This document shows positions 46,693 to 55,471 of a DNA stretch of 64,000 bases, one piece after another. Position 1 is the stretch's first letter; every line of letters begins with the position of its first letter. The DNA is from Roseovarius sp. A-2 (GTDB lineage: Bacteria > Pseudomonadota > Alphaproteobacteria > Rhodobacterales > Rhodobacteraceae). The DNA is taken from positions 62,001-126,000 of the forward strand of contig NZ_BDIY01000008.1 in NCBI RefSeq assembly GCF_002072155.1, given 5' to 3'. The notes under the pieces are model-generated. The model made no database searches. It had not been told where the DNA came from and was given only the letters and a program-made list of their open reading frames with translations. A program made the position numbers and the translations under genes.

Positions 46693-48203
46693 GCCCGCCC
46701 CCATGCCGGTTCATGCCCAAGACGCATCACGCCCACGTCGCGCGCATGGCAACGCTTGTGGATCTCGCGAAACCACGGCTCGAATTGCCGGTTCAGCGCC
46801 TCGGTCTTTTCATGGGCGGCGAAAAAGGCGGGCAATTCCGCGCGCAGTTCGGCCAGCAGTTCGGCTTCGTTCACGCGCAGGCAGGTTCCGGCCTCGGCCA
46901 TGATCTCGCCATTGACGATGGCATGGGTGACGGAGCTGCCGGTCTCGCAATAGACGAGGTGATTGGCCGGATCGTTCATCGGCGTAAAGGGGATGGCATC
47001 GAGATCGAGAACGATCATGTCGGCCTTCTTGCCCGGCTCCAGGCTGCCGGTCTGTGCCCCGAGGCAGGCGCTGCGCGCGCCGCCGAGCGTGGCGCACTGC
47101 AACACCTCCTCGGCCGAGAGCCACAGATCGGTATCCGGGGTCTGCACGTTGTGGATCAGCCCCGCAGCGTGCATCACCGCGAACATCCGCGTCGTGTCCG
47201 AGGTCGAGACACCATCCGAGCCAAGCGCCACGTTCACCCCGGCCCGCAGCATTCGCTTGACCGGCGCGACTCCAGCCCCCAGCTTCTGGTTCGAGATCAC
47301 GTTATGCACGATCGAGACGCCCGCCTCGCCCATCAGGTCGATGTCGGCATCGGTGACCCAGATCGAATGCGCGATCGTGGTCCGTTGCCGCAGCAGACCA
47401 AGCCGCTTCATGTAGGCGATCAGCGTTTCGCCGTAAAACTCTTGCCCGGTAACCGCCTGCACCCTGGTCTCGAGGATATGGGTATGGAACGGCGTGTCAT
47501 GGGCCTGCGCCAGTTCCATCGCGGCCTGCATCAGATCGGGGGTGCAGCGTTGCGGTGCCGATGGCGCGACCATGAAGTTCAGCCGCCCCGCACGACCATG
47601 ATGCCGTGCCAGGGCATCGCGGCAATGCGACAGCCATTGGGCGCCGTCCGCTGCGCCCTGCGCATCCGCCTGCGCACACAGATCCGGCGGGACGAGATCG
47701 CGGGCAAAGGGGATCGTGTCGAGAAACGGCCGGTCCACCACATGGCCCGACACGGTGGCGCGCAGCCCGACATCTTCGTAGGCCTGGAAAACGGCGTCCA
47801 GCTGATCCGGCGTCTGGCAGGGGCTTTCATAAACGTCGTCGGTGACGCAGGTCGTGCCCGTCTTGAGCGATTCCATCGCGCAGAGCGCGGTGCGCAGATA
47901 GACCAGCCGGGGCGAAAGGGTCTGCGCGCCGAGGATCGGGTAGGCGTAGAGCATCCACAGTTCAAGCGGCATGTTGTCGTAACGCCCCTTGTAGAGCGCC
48001 TCGGGCGAGTGCATGTGGGCGTTCACCAGACCGGGCATCACCAGCTTGCCGCGCCCGTCGATCACGGTATCTGCGCGTCCTGCGCCGATGTCTCCGATTG
48101 CCGTGATGCGATCCGCTTCGATCAGAATGTCCGCGCTGATCGGGCGCGCGCCCTGCTCTGGTGCCATGGTGATGACGCGGGCCCCGGTGATAAGAATCGA
48201 CAT
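46689..48203 (-). CDS. amidohydrolase of the AtzA/TrzN/MTA-deaminase group
   Basis: 504 residues. GLVNAHMHSPEALYKGRYDNMPLELW with the HxH pair, VAPSAPQRCTPDLM, FHTHILETRVQ, IAHSIWVTD and VALGSDGVSTSDTTRM give the metal-dependent deaminase/chlorohydrolase pattern. The group includes guanine deaminase, S-adenosylhomocysteine deaminase and triazine hydrolases; the exact substrate is not decidable. 1 nt after the ABC ATPase. Confidence 0.86.
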   Translation of the reverse strand: MSILITGARVITMAPEQGARPISADILIEADRITAIGDIGAGRADTVIDGRGKLVMPGLVNAHMHSPEALYKGRYDNMPLELWMLYAYPILGAQTLSPRLVYLRTALCAMESLKTGTTCVTDDVYESPCQTPDQLDAVFQAYEDVGLRATVSGHVVDRPFLDTIPFARDLVPPDLCAQADAQGAADGAQWLSHCRDALARHHGRAGRLNFMVAPSAPQRCTPDLMQAAMELAQAHDTPFHTHILETRVQAVTGQEFYGETLIAYMKRLGLLRQRTTIAHSIWVTDADIDLMGEAGVSIVHNVISNQKLGAGVAPVKRMLRAGVNVALGSDGVSTSDTTRMFAVMHAAGLIHNVQTPDTDLWLSAEEVLQCATLGGARSACLGAQTGSLEPGKKADMIVLDLDAIPFTPMNDPANHLVYCETGSSVTHAIVNGEIMAEAGTCLRVNEAELLAELRAELPAFFAAHEKTEALNRQFEPWFREIHKRCHARDVGVMRLGHEPAWGRA

Positions 48204-48204
48204 G

Positions 48205-49293
48205 TCAGCACGCCTCCCCTGGCAGGACGTATCCGACCTCGCCGGGCCAGCCTGCAAAAAGCCGGGCACCGGGCCTGAGATCGAGACCGTCGATTTCGCT
48301 TTGCTGTTTCTGCACCTTCATTTCCGTCCCATCCGCGAGGCGCAGCATCACGGTCACGAACGACCCGGTGAATTCCTCGGTCAGCACCTCGGCGGCGACC
48401 TCGTTGCTCGCGCCTGTTGCCTCGGTCGAGAGGGTGACGCGATCGGCCGGCACAAGCAGGCTTGCCGCCGCATGGGCGGGCGGCGGCGTGCCACGCGCGA
48501 TGCCGAAGGTGCCCACCGGCGTCTCGATGGTCCCGGCACCGGTCATTCTGCCGTCGAGAATGGTGTTCGCGCCAACGAACCGGGCCACGAAACGATTGGC
48601 CGGGGCGCGGTGAACCTCCTTAGGCGCGCCGATCTGCTGCACCCGCCCATCGGACAGGATGACCACCCGATCGGCCATGGCAAAGGCCTCGGACTGATTA
48701 TGCGTGACATAAAGGAAGGTGATCCCCAATTCGCTGTGCAGCCGCTTCAATTCGGATTGCATGTGCAGGCGCAGATTGGCATCGAGCGCCGATAGCGGCT
48801 CGTCCAGAAGCAAGATTTCGGGATGCAGCGCCAGCGCCCGCGCGATCGCAACGCGCTGACGCTGACCGCCCGAAAGCTGGTGGATCGAGCGCTCCGCCAG
48901 ATCGGCGATGCCCAGCCGGTCGAGCCATTCGAGCGCGCGCTTGCGCCGCTCCGGGCTCAGCAGGCGACGCTTCTGTCTGAGGCCGAATTCCACGTTTTCC
49001 CGCACCGACAGGAACGGAAAGAGAGCGTAGCTCTGCCAGACCATCGGCATGTCGCGTTCCCAGGGCGGCGTCGCGGTAATATCGTCGGCCCCCCACATCA
49101 GCAACTGGCCCGCGCTGGCATAGTCCATCCCCGCGATCAGCCGCAGCGTCGTGGTCTTGCCGCAGCCCGACGGCCCCATCAGCGCGATAAATTCGCCCTT
49201 CTCGATAGCGAGATCCGTAGGGTGCAGCGCAACCGTGTCACCAAAGGATTTGGTCACCTGGTTCAGCAAGAGAATGGGATTGGGCGCGGCCAT
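48205..49293 (-). CDS. polyamine-type ABC transporter ATP-binding protein
   Basis: 362 residues. Walker A LMGPSGCGKTTTL, Q-loop MVWQSYALFPFLSV, signature LSGGQRQRVAIARAL, Walker B ILLLDEPLSALDAN, His in LYVTHNQSEA, and a C-terminal TOBE regulatory domain (ASLLVPADRVTLS onward). PotA-like. Overlaps the permease stop by 1 nt (TGATG). By neighbours it imports an N-heterocycle, not necessarily a polyamine. Confidence 0.92.
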   Translation of the reverse strand: MAAPNPILLLNQVTKSFGDTVALHPTDLAIEKGEFIALMGPSGCGKTTTLRLIAGMDYASAGQLLMWGADDITATPPWERDMPMVWQSYALFPFLSVRENVEFGLRQKRRLLSPERRKRALEWLDRLGIADLAERSIHQLSGGQRQRVAIARALALHPEILLLDEPLSALDANLRLHMQSELKRLHSELGITFLYVTHNQSEAFAMADRVVILSDGRVQQIGAPKEVHRAPANRFVARFVGANTILDGRMTGAGTIETPVGTFGIARGTPPPAHAAASLLVPADRVTLSTEATGASNEVAAEVLTEEFTGSFVTVMLRLADGTEMKVQKQQSEIDGLDLRPGARLFAGWPGEVGYVLPGEAC

Positions 49294-50087
49294 CACGGAG
49301 CCTCCTTGTCGGCTTTGCGTGTTGTGAGAAACTGCGCAAGGAACACCAGCGCGATCGTGATTACGAAAACGATGGTGCCGATGGCATTGATGCGCGGGCT
49401 GACTTGCCCCTGCAACATCGCGAGGATACGCACCGGCAGCGTTTCGTTCAGACCGGAGACGAACCATGCGATCATGAACTCGTCGAACGACACCGCAGCG
49501 GTGATCGCCAGCGCCGAGAAGATCGCGGGCTTGCAGAACGGCAGCACGACGCTGCGCATGCACGACCAGCGGGTCGCGCCGAGATTCCACGCCGCGCCCT
49601 CCAGATCGGGGCTCATTTCCGCCAGCCGCATCCGGATCAACGCCATGGCGAAGGGCGAACACAGCACGACATGCCCCGCGATCACCCCGGTCAGCGTGCC
49701 GACGAGGTCGATCAGTGAAAAGAAGGACAGCATCGCCAGTCCAAGGATCAGCACAGGCACCGTGGGCGGCAGGGCGGCCAGCGCCAGAAAGGCCAGCTTG
49801 CCGGTAAAGCGAAACCGGTAATCGACATAGGCCGTGGCAAACCCGATGAAGGTGGCCAGAACCGACACGATCGCCGCCACCTGCAGGCTGCGCCCAAAGC
49901 CGCGGCGCACGGTCTCATCCGTCAGGATCGCGCGGTACCAATCCAGGCTGAAGCCACCCCAGGGCAGGCTGGGATAGCGGTCGGCATTGAACGAAAAGAC
50001 GATGATCGACGCCACCGGGGCGAGGATGAACAGGAAAACCACGATCGTGACACCGCCGAGAAGGCGATCAGTCCAGACGCCTCTCAT
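49293..50087 (-). CDS. ABC transporter permease, PotC type
   Basis: 264 residues, about six helices (IVVFLFILAPVASIIVFSF at the start); coupling segment RMRLAEMSPDLEGAAWNLGATRWSCMRSVVLPFCKPA. Heterodimer partner of the next gene; starts with an ATGA overlap. Confidence 0.9.
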   Translation of the reverse strand: MRGVWTDRLLGGVTIVVFLFILAPVASIIVFSFNADRYPSLPWGGFSLDWYRAILTDETVRRGFGRSLQVAAIVSVLATFIGFATAYVDYRFRFTGKLAFLALAALPPTVPVLILGLAMLSFFSLIDLVGTLTGVIAGHVVLCSPFAMALIRMRLAEMSPDLEGAAWNLGATRWSCMRSVVLPFCKPAIFSALAITAAVSFDEFMIAWFVSGLNETLPVRILAMLQGQVSPRINAIGTIVFVITIALVFLAQFLTTRKADKEAP

Positions 50088-50962
50088 GCCCGCGCCCTCC
50101 CGCGACCATAGGCCAGCGCCAGCGCCGAGAACAGCACCGTGACCAGCGTGGCGATCATCACCACGGCCACAACGGCGGCGCGCGGCCAGTTATTGCCGGA
50201 TTTCGTCTGATCCACGATCAGGATCGACATGGTGGGTGGACTCGACCCACCCAGGAAGACCGGGCTCACATAGTCGCCGAAGGACAGGATGAACGCAAAG
50301 GCCGCCGCCAGGATCAGCCCGATCCGCGCCGAGGGTATCACGACGGTCAGCACCGTCCGCACCGGCCCACAGCCCAGGTTGTGCGACGCCCCCACAAGGT
50401 CGCGGTCGACATTGGACAGGGCGAAGAACTGGATCAGGATGACCAGCGGCAGGCACAGCGTCAGATAGCCGATCACCGTGGCAAAGGAGGTGTTGAGCAT
50501 GGAGACCGCCGCAATGCCAATCCCGCCCAGTACCGCGTTCACCACGCCTTCCTGCGCGAGAATGACCATCCAGGCATAGACCCGGACAAGATAGCTGGTG
50601 AAAAACGGGGTGATCAGCAGGAAGATCGCCAGCCTTCGCGCTGACGGGCGCGCACGGAAGGCGAGAAAATAGGCCACCGGAAAGGCCAGCAGGCTGGCCA
50701 CCATGGCGGTCACCGCGCCGATCTGCACGGTGTAGAGGAAACTCTCCCAGAAAAAGCCGCGCGTGAACATCCGTTCCCAGTTGGAGAGCACGAAATCCGG
50801 GGTCAGCCGGTAGTTGCGCACGACCCAGAAGGTCATCCCGACCAGAAACCCCAGCGGAGCCAGGAAAAACAGGCCGTTCCAGATCAATGCAGGGGCCGCC
50901 CAGAAGGCGGCGAACCCGTCGATCTGGGGGCGACGACGCGAGGTGGTAATGGTGTCTGGCAT
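50084..50962 (-). CDS. ABC transporter permease, PotB type
   Basis: 292 residues, about six helices; coupling segment FFALSNVDRDLVGASHNLGCGPVRTVLTVVIPSARIG. First permease of the pair, 61 nt after the binding-protein gene. Confidence 0.9.
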   Translation of the reverse strand: MPDTITTSRRRPQIDGFAAFWAAPALIWNGLFFLAPLGFLVGMTFWVVRNYRLTPDFVLSNWERMFTRGFFWESFLYTVQIGAVTAMVASLLAFPVAYFLAFRARPSARRLAIFLLITPFFTSYLVRVYAWMVILAQEGVVNAVLGGIGIAAVSMLNTSFATVIGYLTLCLPLVILIQFFALSNVDRDLVGASHNLGCGPVRTVLTVVIPSARIGLILAAAFAFILSFGDYVSPVFLGGSSPPTMSILIVDQTKSGNNWPRAAVVAVVMIATLVTVLFSALALAYGRGRARA

Positions 50963-51023
50963 GGATCAGCCTTTGGTTCGGGGGCGCGAGGAACCTTGCG
51001 CCCCCGCCGGTCGTGATGCGGCG

Positions 51024-52160
51024 TCAGGACTTGAAGTCGGTCCAGACATCCGTCCAATCCTCGACCGGTTGCTGCACGGGGGTCTTGCGAATGTGGATCT
51101 TGCCATCCGCGAATTCGTCCATCACGTTGCGGTCCTCGAAGGTATGCCGAAGGAGGCGGGCGTGCTCGGGCGCGTCCTTGTTGAGTTGAACCCAACCGGC
51201 GCGCGACGGGATCGAGGCGTTATAGGCGGGCATGCGCGCGCTGCGGCTCTGACCTTCGGGTGAGGCCATGTACTGGATGAACGCCTTTGCGAGATCCGGC
51301 TTCGGCGTGCCCCGGGCGATGGAGAGCGATTCCGTCCATTGCAACCCGCCTTCGCGCGGGACCCAGCTGTCCACCGGGACGCCATCAGCCGACAAAAGCA
51401 GCGTGATCCAGTCGCCCACGCCGGGAATGATCGCGGCATCGCCGTTGGTCAGGGACGAAAAGGTATTGGCCATCGAATAGAAGCCCGAGGTCTGTGGCTT
51501 CAGCGACATCAGGGTCTCGGACATCCTTTGGAAACCGGCATCGTCGATATCGAAGGGATTGTCATTGCCGCCCGCCAGTCCCACGCAACCCATCGAGGGC
51601 AGATACCAGTCAAAGTACCCCACCTTGCCGGTGACCTTGGGATCCCACATGGCCTGATAGGTATCCACCTCGTCACGGGTGAACACGTCGGTTCGGTAGG
51701 ATACCCCGAGGAACCCGTAGCGAATGATCACCGAATAGAGGTCACCGTCCAGCCAGTGGCCTTCGAATTTCTGGAACTCGGGAAAGAAATCCTCGAACGG
51801 GTAATCCTCGGGGCTCAGCGGGTTGATGAACTCCGCATCGCGCAGCTGCACGACATATTCCGCATCCGCAAGGATCACGTCATAGGCCCCCACCGGCGAC
51901 TGGCTCACCAGCGCCATCATGTTATCGCCGCCGACATACTCCTTGGCCACAACCCGCACGCCGTGCTTTTCCTCAAAAGGGCCTACGACCTCGGGGTCGT
52001 TGTGCCCGGGCCAGCACAGAAGGTTGAGCGTGTTCTCCTGCGCCCGCGCCACATAGGGGCTGGACAGCAATGGCAGTGCGGCGCTTGCGCCGAGGCCCCT
52101 CAGCACGGTCCGGCGGTTCAGCCCCTTGCGCAGCCCTGCATATCTTCTGAAATCGGTCAT
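51024..52160 (-). CDS. ABC transporter substrate-binding protein, PotD type, Tat-exported
   Basis: 378 residues. The N-terminus has a twin-arginine signal (LNRRTVLRGLGASAALPLL, cleavage near VARAQE). The mature part is PotD/spermidine-binding-like: LNLLCWPGHNDPEVVGPFEEKHGVRV, YDVILADAEYVVQL, and GYFDWYLPSMGCVGLA. Tat export means it is folded before leaving the cytoplasm. 34 nt after the deaminase gene. Confidence 0.88.
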   Translation of the reverse strand: MTDFRRYAGLRKGLNRRTVLRGLGASAALPLLSSPYVARAQENTLNLLCWPGHNDPEVVGPFEEKHGVRVVAKEYVGGDNMMALVSQSPVGAYDVILADAEYVVQLRDAEFINPLSPEDYPFEDFFPEFQKFEGHWLDGDLYSVIIRYGFLGVSYRTDVFTRDEVDTYQAMWDPKVTGKVGYFDWYLPSMGCVGLAGGNDNPFDIDDAGFQRMSETLMSLKPQTSGFYSMANTFSSLTNGDAAIIPGVGDWITLLLSADGVPVDSWVPREGGLQWTESLSIARGTPKPDLAKAFIQYMASPEGQSRSARMPAYNASIPSRAGWVQLNKDAPEHARLLRHTFEDRNVMDEFADGKIHIRKTPVQQPVEDWTDVWTDFKS

Positions 52161-52194
52161 GTCTTGGTCTCCCCGTTTTTGATTTTATCTGCGG

Positions 52195-52671
52195 TCAGCC
52201 CTGAAATGTGTCGAAGTTGGGCTGTGTCGTCCAAAGGTCGAGAACCTCGCGCGCCTCGGCGGCCAGCAGCCGCTCCGTGGGCAGCGCGCGCTCGTGCAGA
52301 TCGGCCCGCACCATGTCGCGCAACGGTTGCAGGTCAAAGCCCAGCGCCTCGGCATCCGCCAGCGTGTTGGCATAATAAAGCGTGTCGATCCCGGCCCAGA
52401 ACATGGCGGCCACGCACATCTCGCAGGGCTCGCAGGTGGTGTAGAGATCGCAGCCCGACAGATCCCATGTGCCCAGGTTTCGGCCCGCGTCGCGAATGGC
52501 CTCGATCTCGCCATGCGAGGTCGGATCGTGGCGGTTCACGACGTGGTTGCAGCCCTCGCCGACGATCTTGCCATCCTTGACCACAACCGCCCCGAACGGC
52601 GCGGCGCCATGCTCCAGCATCTCGCGACGACTGATCTCGATCGCCCTGCGCATGAAGTTGGTCTTGTCCAT
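52195..52671 (-). CDS. nucleoside/guanine deaminase, cytidine-deaminase fold
   Basis: 158 residues. Zinc-binding SHGEIEAI (His and proton-shuttle Glu) and TTCEPCEMCVAAMFWAGI (two Cys) are intact. The N-terminus MDKTNFMRRAIEISRREM and length fit GuaD/TadA-like small-molecule deaminases; TadA function is unlikely given its place at the head of a catabolic operon. Likely deaminates guanine or a related base. First gene of the operon. Confidence 0.88.
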   Translation of the reverse strand: MDKTNFMRRAIEISRREMLEHGAAPFGAVVVKDGKIVGEGCNHVVNRHDPTSHGEIEAIRDAGRNLGTWDLSGCDLYTTCEPCEMCVAAMFWAGIDTLYYANTLADAEALGFDLQPLRDMVRADLHERALPTERLLAAEAREVLDLWTTQPNFDTFQG

Positions 52672-52802
52672 GTGTTGCCCCCGGGATTGAACGTGCCTGA
52701 ACGAAAGGAAAGGCCCTGACGCAAGTCAAGTTGCGGACCGAAACGCGGCGGCCGATCTCACGGCACATCCGGGAAACTGCCCTGCAAATGCGCGTTTTAC
52801 CT

Positions 52803-52818
52803 CCATTTGGTCAAATGG
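52803..52818. promoter_or_regulatory. 16-bp palindrome upstream of the heterocycle operon
   Basis: CCATTTG-GT-CAAATGG, perfect 7-bp arms, 132 bp upstream of the deaminase start. It looks like an operator; no regulator gene is adjacent. The rest of the 52672-52930 gap shows nothing else I can name. Confidence 0.5.
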
Positions 52819-52930
52819 CAGGCGTTCGGGGTTTCGTGCGGTCCGATGATCGGGATGACATGGATGTGCCGGTGCCAATGCCCGGCCCGGCACGCGGGCA
52901 TGCCCGCGTCGGGGTCAAAGGCGGCACGCC

Positions 52931-53525
52931 CTATCCCGGCGGCAGGATGTCGGCCGGTTTCAGGCGTTGGATCTTGCCCGATGGCCCCTTGGGCAGTTCG
53001 GCAATGAAATGCACCCGGTCAGGCGATTTGAACGAACCCAGCCGATCACGGCAAATCTCGATCAGTTGCGCGGGCTCCAGCGTCGAGCCGTCGCACAGCC
53101 GCACCGCCGCCTCGACCGTTTCGCCCTAGCACGCGCAGGTCCGGGCAAAGGCCGCCGCGAACAGATCGGCGCAGGCGGGATGCGCACAGGCAAACCGCGC
53201 CTCGGAATGGTCGAGCGCATACGCTATGGCGTCACGCCCGGCATCGAGGTTGATCATCACCGTCCGGCACCCGCCATAGGCCGCCCCGTAAAAGGCGCAG
53301 AGCGCATCTTCGGCTGTTGGGAGCCATGACCGCCACGCCTTCGTCTTTGGCCGCACCGCTCGCAGTCAGCATCCGGGCAAGCCCCATGGTCGCCTCGCGC
53401 AACTCGGCCCATGTCATCCGCGTCCCGGTTTCTGGAAACACGACCGAGACGCCACCGGCCCCGGCCCGCAAATCCAGCCAGTCACGGATCGTCCCGCCCG
53501 GCAGGCTGTTCGGGTCCAGCGTCAT
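52931..53525 (-). pseudogene. sauT: remnant of an AMP-forming acyl-CoA ligase (probable sulfoacetate-CoA ligase)
   Basis: The N-terminus (TLDPNSLPGGTIRDWLDLRA ... TGTRMTWAELREATMGLAR) and C-terminus (GETVEAAVRL ... FKSPDRVHFIAELPKGPSGKIQ) of an acyl-CoA ligase are both seen, but the middle, with the ATP-binding TSGTTG-type loop, is missing. There is a one-base deletion near 53320 (frame changes after VMAPNS), and an in-frame TAG at the deletion junction near 53128. About 200 codons remain out of about 500. The next gene being a sauS remnant suggests it was sauT; that assignment is inference. Confidence 0.8.
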
Positions 53526-54920
53526 CGTCCGGCCTCGTTCCAGTACTCCGCAAAAATATCCTCAAGGCTCGGCTCGCGCGGCGGAATTTCCCGCACGATC
53601 TTGGTGGATTGCAAAAAATGCCGCCAATGCAGGTTCTCGTGGGTTGCATTGCCGCCCCAAGAGCCGCAGCCCATCGATAGCGAAAACGGCATCCCGTTGG
53701 TGAACGACCCGCCGGTGGCAAAGGTATGCGCCTGATTGTCGATCACCCGGCTGGTCGGAATCGCCCTGGCGAGGATCATAGGACGGTCGGCATCCGTGCT
53801 GTGCAGCCCCACGGAATGGCCCGCGCCCTGATGCAGCTGAATGGTGCGCGTGGTCGTGATTGCCGCGTCGAAATCGGCGGCGCGATAGAGCGCCAGAAGC
53901 CGGCTCAGCTTCTCGCCGTTCAGTGGATGATCGGGGCCGATGCCGGTCGTCGGCACGGCGATATATTCGGTCCCGTCGGGCACCCTGCCCGCCAGCCCCA
54001 GCGCGGCGATCATTCGGTCCGCGTCCTGCGCGATCACCTCGCGGCTCAGATGCCCGTCGGGCCACAACGCCGCGACCACGGCGGCCTCGTCGTCGGTCAC
54101 CGCACCGCCCGCAACGGCCATCGCCGCAACAAAGCCATCATAGACCGCATCCACAACCACGAGCGCATTCTCAGACGAACAGGAGGTGGCGTTGTCAAAG
54201 CACTTGGACGCGCGAATTTTCTCTGCCGCCGCAAGGTCGGCGGTCTCATCGACGATTACCGTCACGTTCCCTGCCCCCACGGCCACTGCGGGGAGGCCCG
54301 CCATCTGGGCGCGATGCACATTGTTCTGGCTGCCGGTGCAGACGATCTTGTCACACCCCTCCATCAGGGCCTGTGTCTTCACCTTGGAGCCCGGGGCCGG
54401 CACCATCCGCACCAGATCCGAGTCTTCGCCGATCCTGGCGAACTCCGCATGGATATACTCGATCAGCGTCTCGCAACTGGGCACGCTCTTGGGCGAAGGG
54501 GCCACGACAATCGAATTGCCGCATTTCAGCGCGTTGATGATATTGTTCGCGGGGGTCGCCACCGGGTTGGTCGATGCACGATCGCGCCCACAACCCCCAA
54601 GGGGCGTGCAATCTCGGTGATCCCGGTCTCGGGATCATCTGACATCACGCCATAGGTCACCGCATCCATGATATCCCGCATCAGGCCCAGCGTCTTGCGG
54701 TGGTTCTTGATGATCTTGTCATCGACATTGCCAAGCCCGGTTGTCTCGACCGCCAGTTCGGCAAGCGCCGCGTTGCGCGCGGGCTCCATGATGGCCCATG
54801 CCACGGCCTGCGCCGCGCGGTCATAGCGCAGTTGACTGCCCTCCGCCTCGTAGCACGCCTGCGCGGCACGCGACCGGGCAATCACATCTTCCAGTTGGCA
54901 AGCGGGTCTGGCGCGTTCAT
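53522..54920 (-). pseudogene. sauS: frameshifted sulfoacetaldehyde dehydrogenase (acylating)
   Basis: An aldehyde dehydrogenase of the CoA-acylating type: ANNIINALKCGNSIVVAPSPK, catalytic Cys in NATSCSSENALVV, GIGPDHPLNGEKLSRLL, and the SauS-like ENLHWRHFLQSTKIVREIPP. Two single-base deletions break it: near 54577 (GVVGAIV..., then the frame changes, restoring PSTNPVATP if one C is added) and near 54895 (start NAPDPLAN, then LEDVIARSRAAQ in the other frame). Without them it would be about 465 residues, normal for SauS. The 3' end overlaps the sauT remnant. Confidence 0.85.
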
Positions 54921-54997
54921 CTCTCGATCTCACTTTCATCGATATCTGGGCACGTTCTCAACGCGCGCCCTGACTGATTGCGGATTACAGCCCTGAC

Positions 54998-55341
54998 AGA
55001 AGGTCTTTCAGGGTCTCTTCACGAGCCGCACAGCTTCTGGCGAAGATCGAAGAGCGCAATCCTGACAAGCGATTGATCCATGTGATCTGGGATAATGCAG
55101 CCTATCACAAAGGACCGGATGTCAGGGACATTCCTGGCCAGACCAGAGTGTCGCATCCATCTGATCCAGCTGCCGCCCTACTGCCCACATCTGAACCCGA
55201 TAGAAAGGCTGTGGGCCGTCATGCACCAACACGTGACACACAATCGGCACTATCCAAGCCAAGAGCAGGTGTCAGACAACTTCCGGGTCATCAACTACGA
55301 CAAATTCCGGGTTTTGGCGTCGCTGCGGTATATTGTAGATT
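54998..55341 (+). pseudogene. remnant of an IS630-family transposase
   Basis: Only the C-terminal DDE part remains: KRLIHVIWDNAAYHKGPDVRD, then after a +1 frameshift near 55130 FLARPECRIHLIQLPPYCPHLNPIERLWAVMHQ. The SQEQVSDNFRV join looks shorter than usual, suggesting an internal deletion of about 25 residues. The 5' half is absent and no terminal inverted repeats are visible. It sits between the decayed sau genes and tRNA-Gly. Confidence 0.8.
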
Positions 55342-55415
55342 TGGAGCGGGCGACGGGAATCGAACCCGTATCATCAGCTTGGAAGGCTGAGGTCTTACCA
55401 TTACACAACGCCCGC
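55342..55415 (-). tRNA. tRNA-Gly (anticodon TCC)
   Basis: On the minus strand GCGGGCG...CGCCCGC forms the acceptor stem, followed by discriminator T and an encoded CCA; the anticodon loop is CTTCCAA (TCC), and GGGTTCGATTCCC forms the T arm. 74 nt including CCA. It reads glycine GGA/GGG codons. Confidence 0.95.
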
Positions 55416-55471
55416 TCAACGGCCCCGTTGTTAGTAGAGCCTGCGGCGAGGGTCAAGACGCCAAGCGGCGC

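Noticed and set aside
46713..48278. 521-codon antisense frame over the Atz/Trz-like amidohydrolase
   Set aside because: The minus-strand protein has intact metal motifs; the other frame has none.
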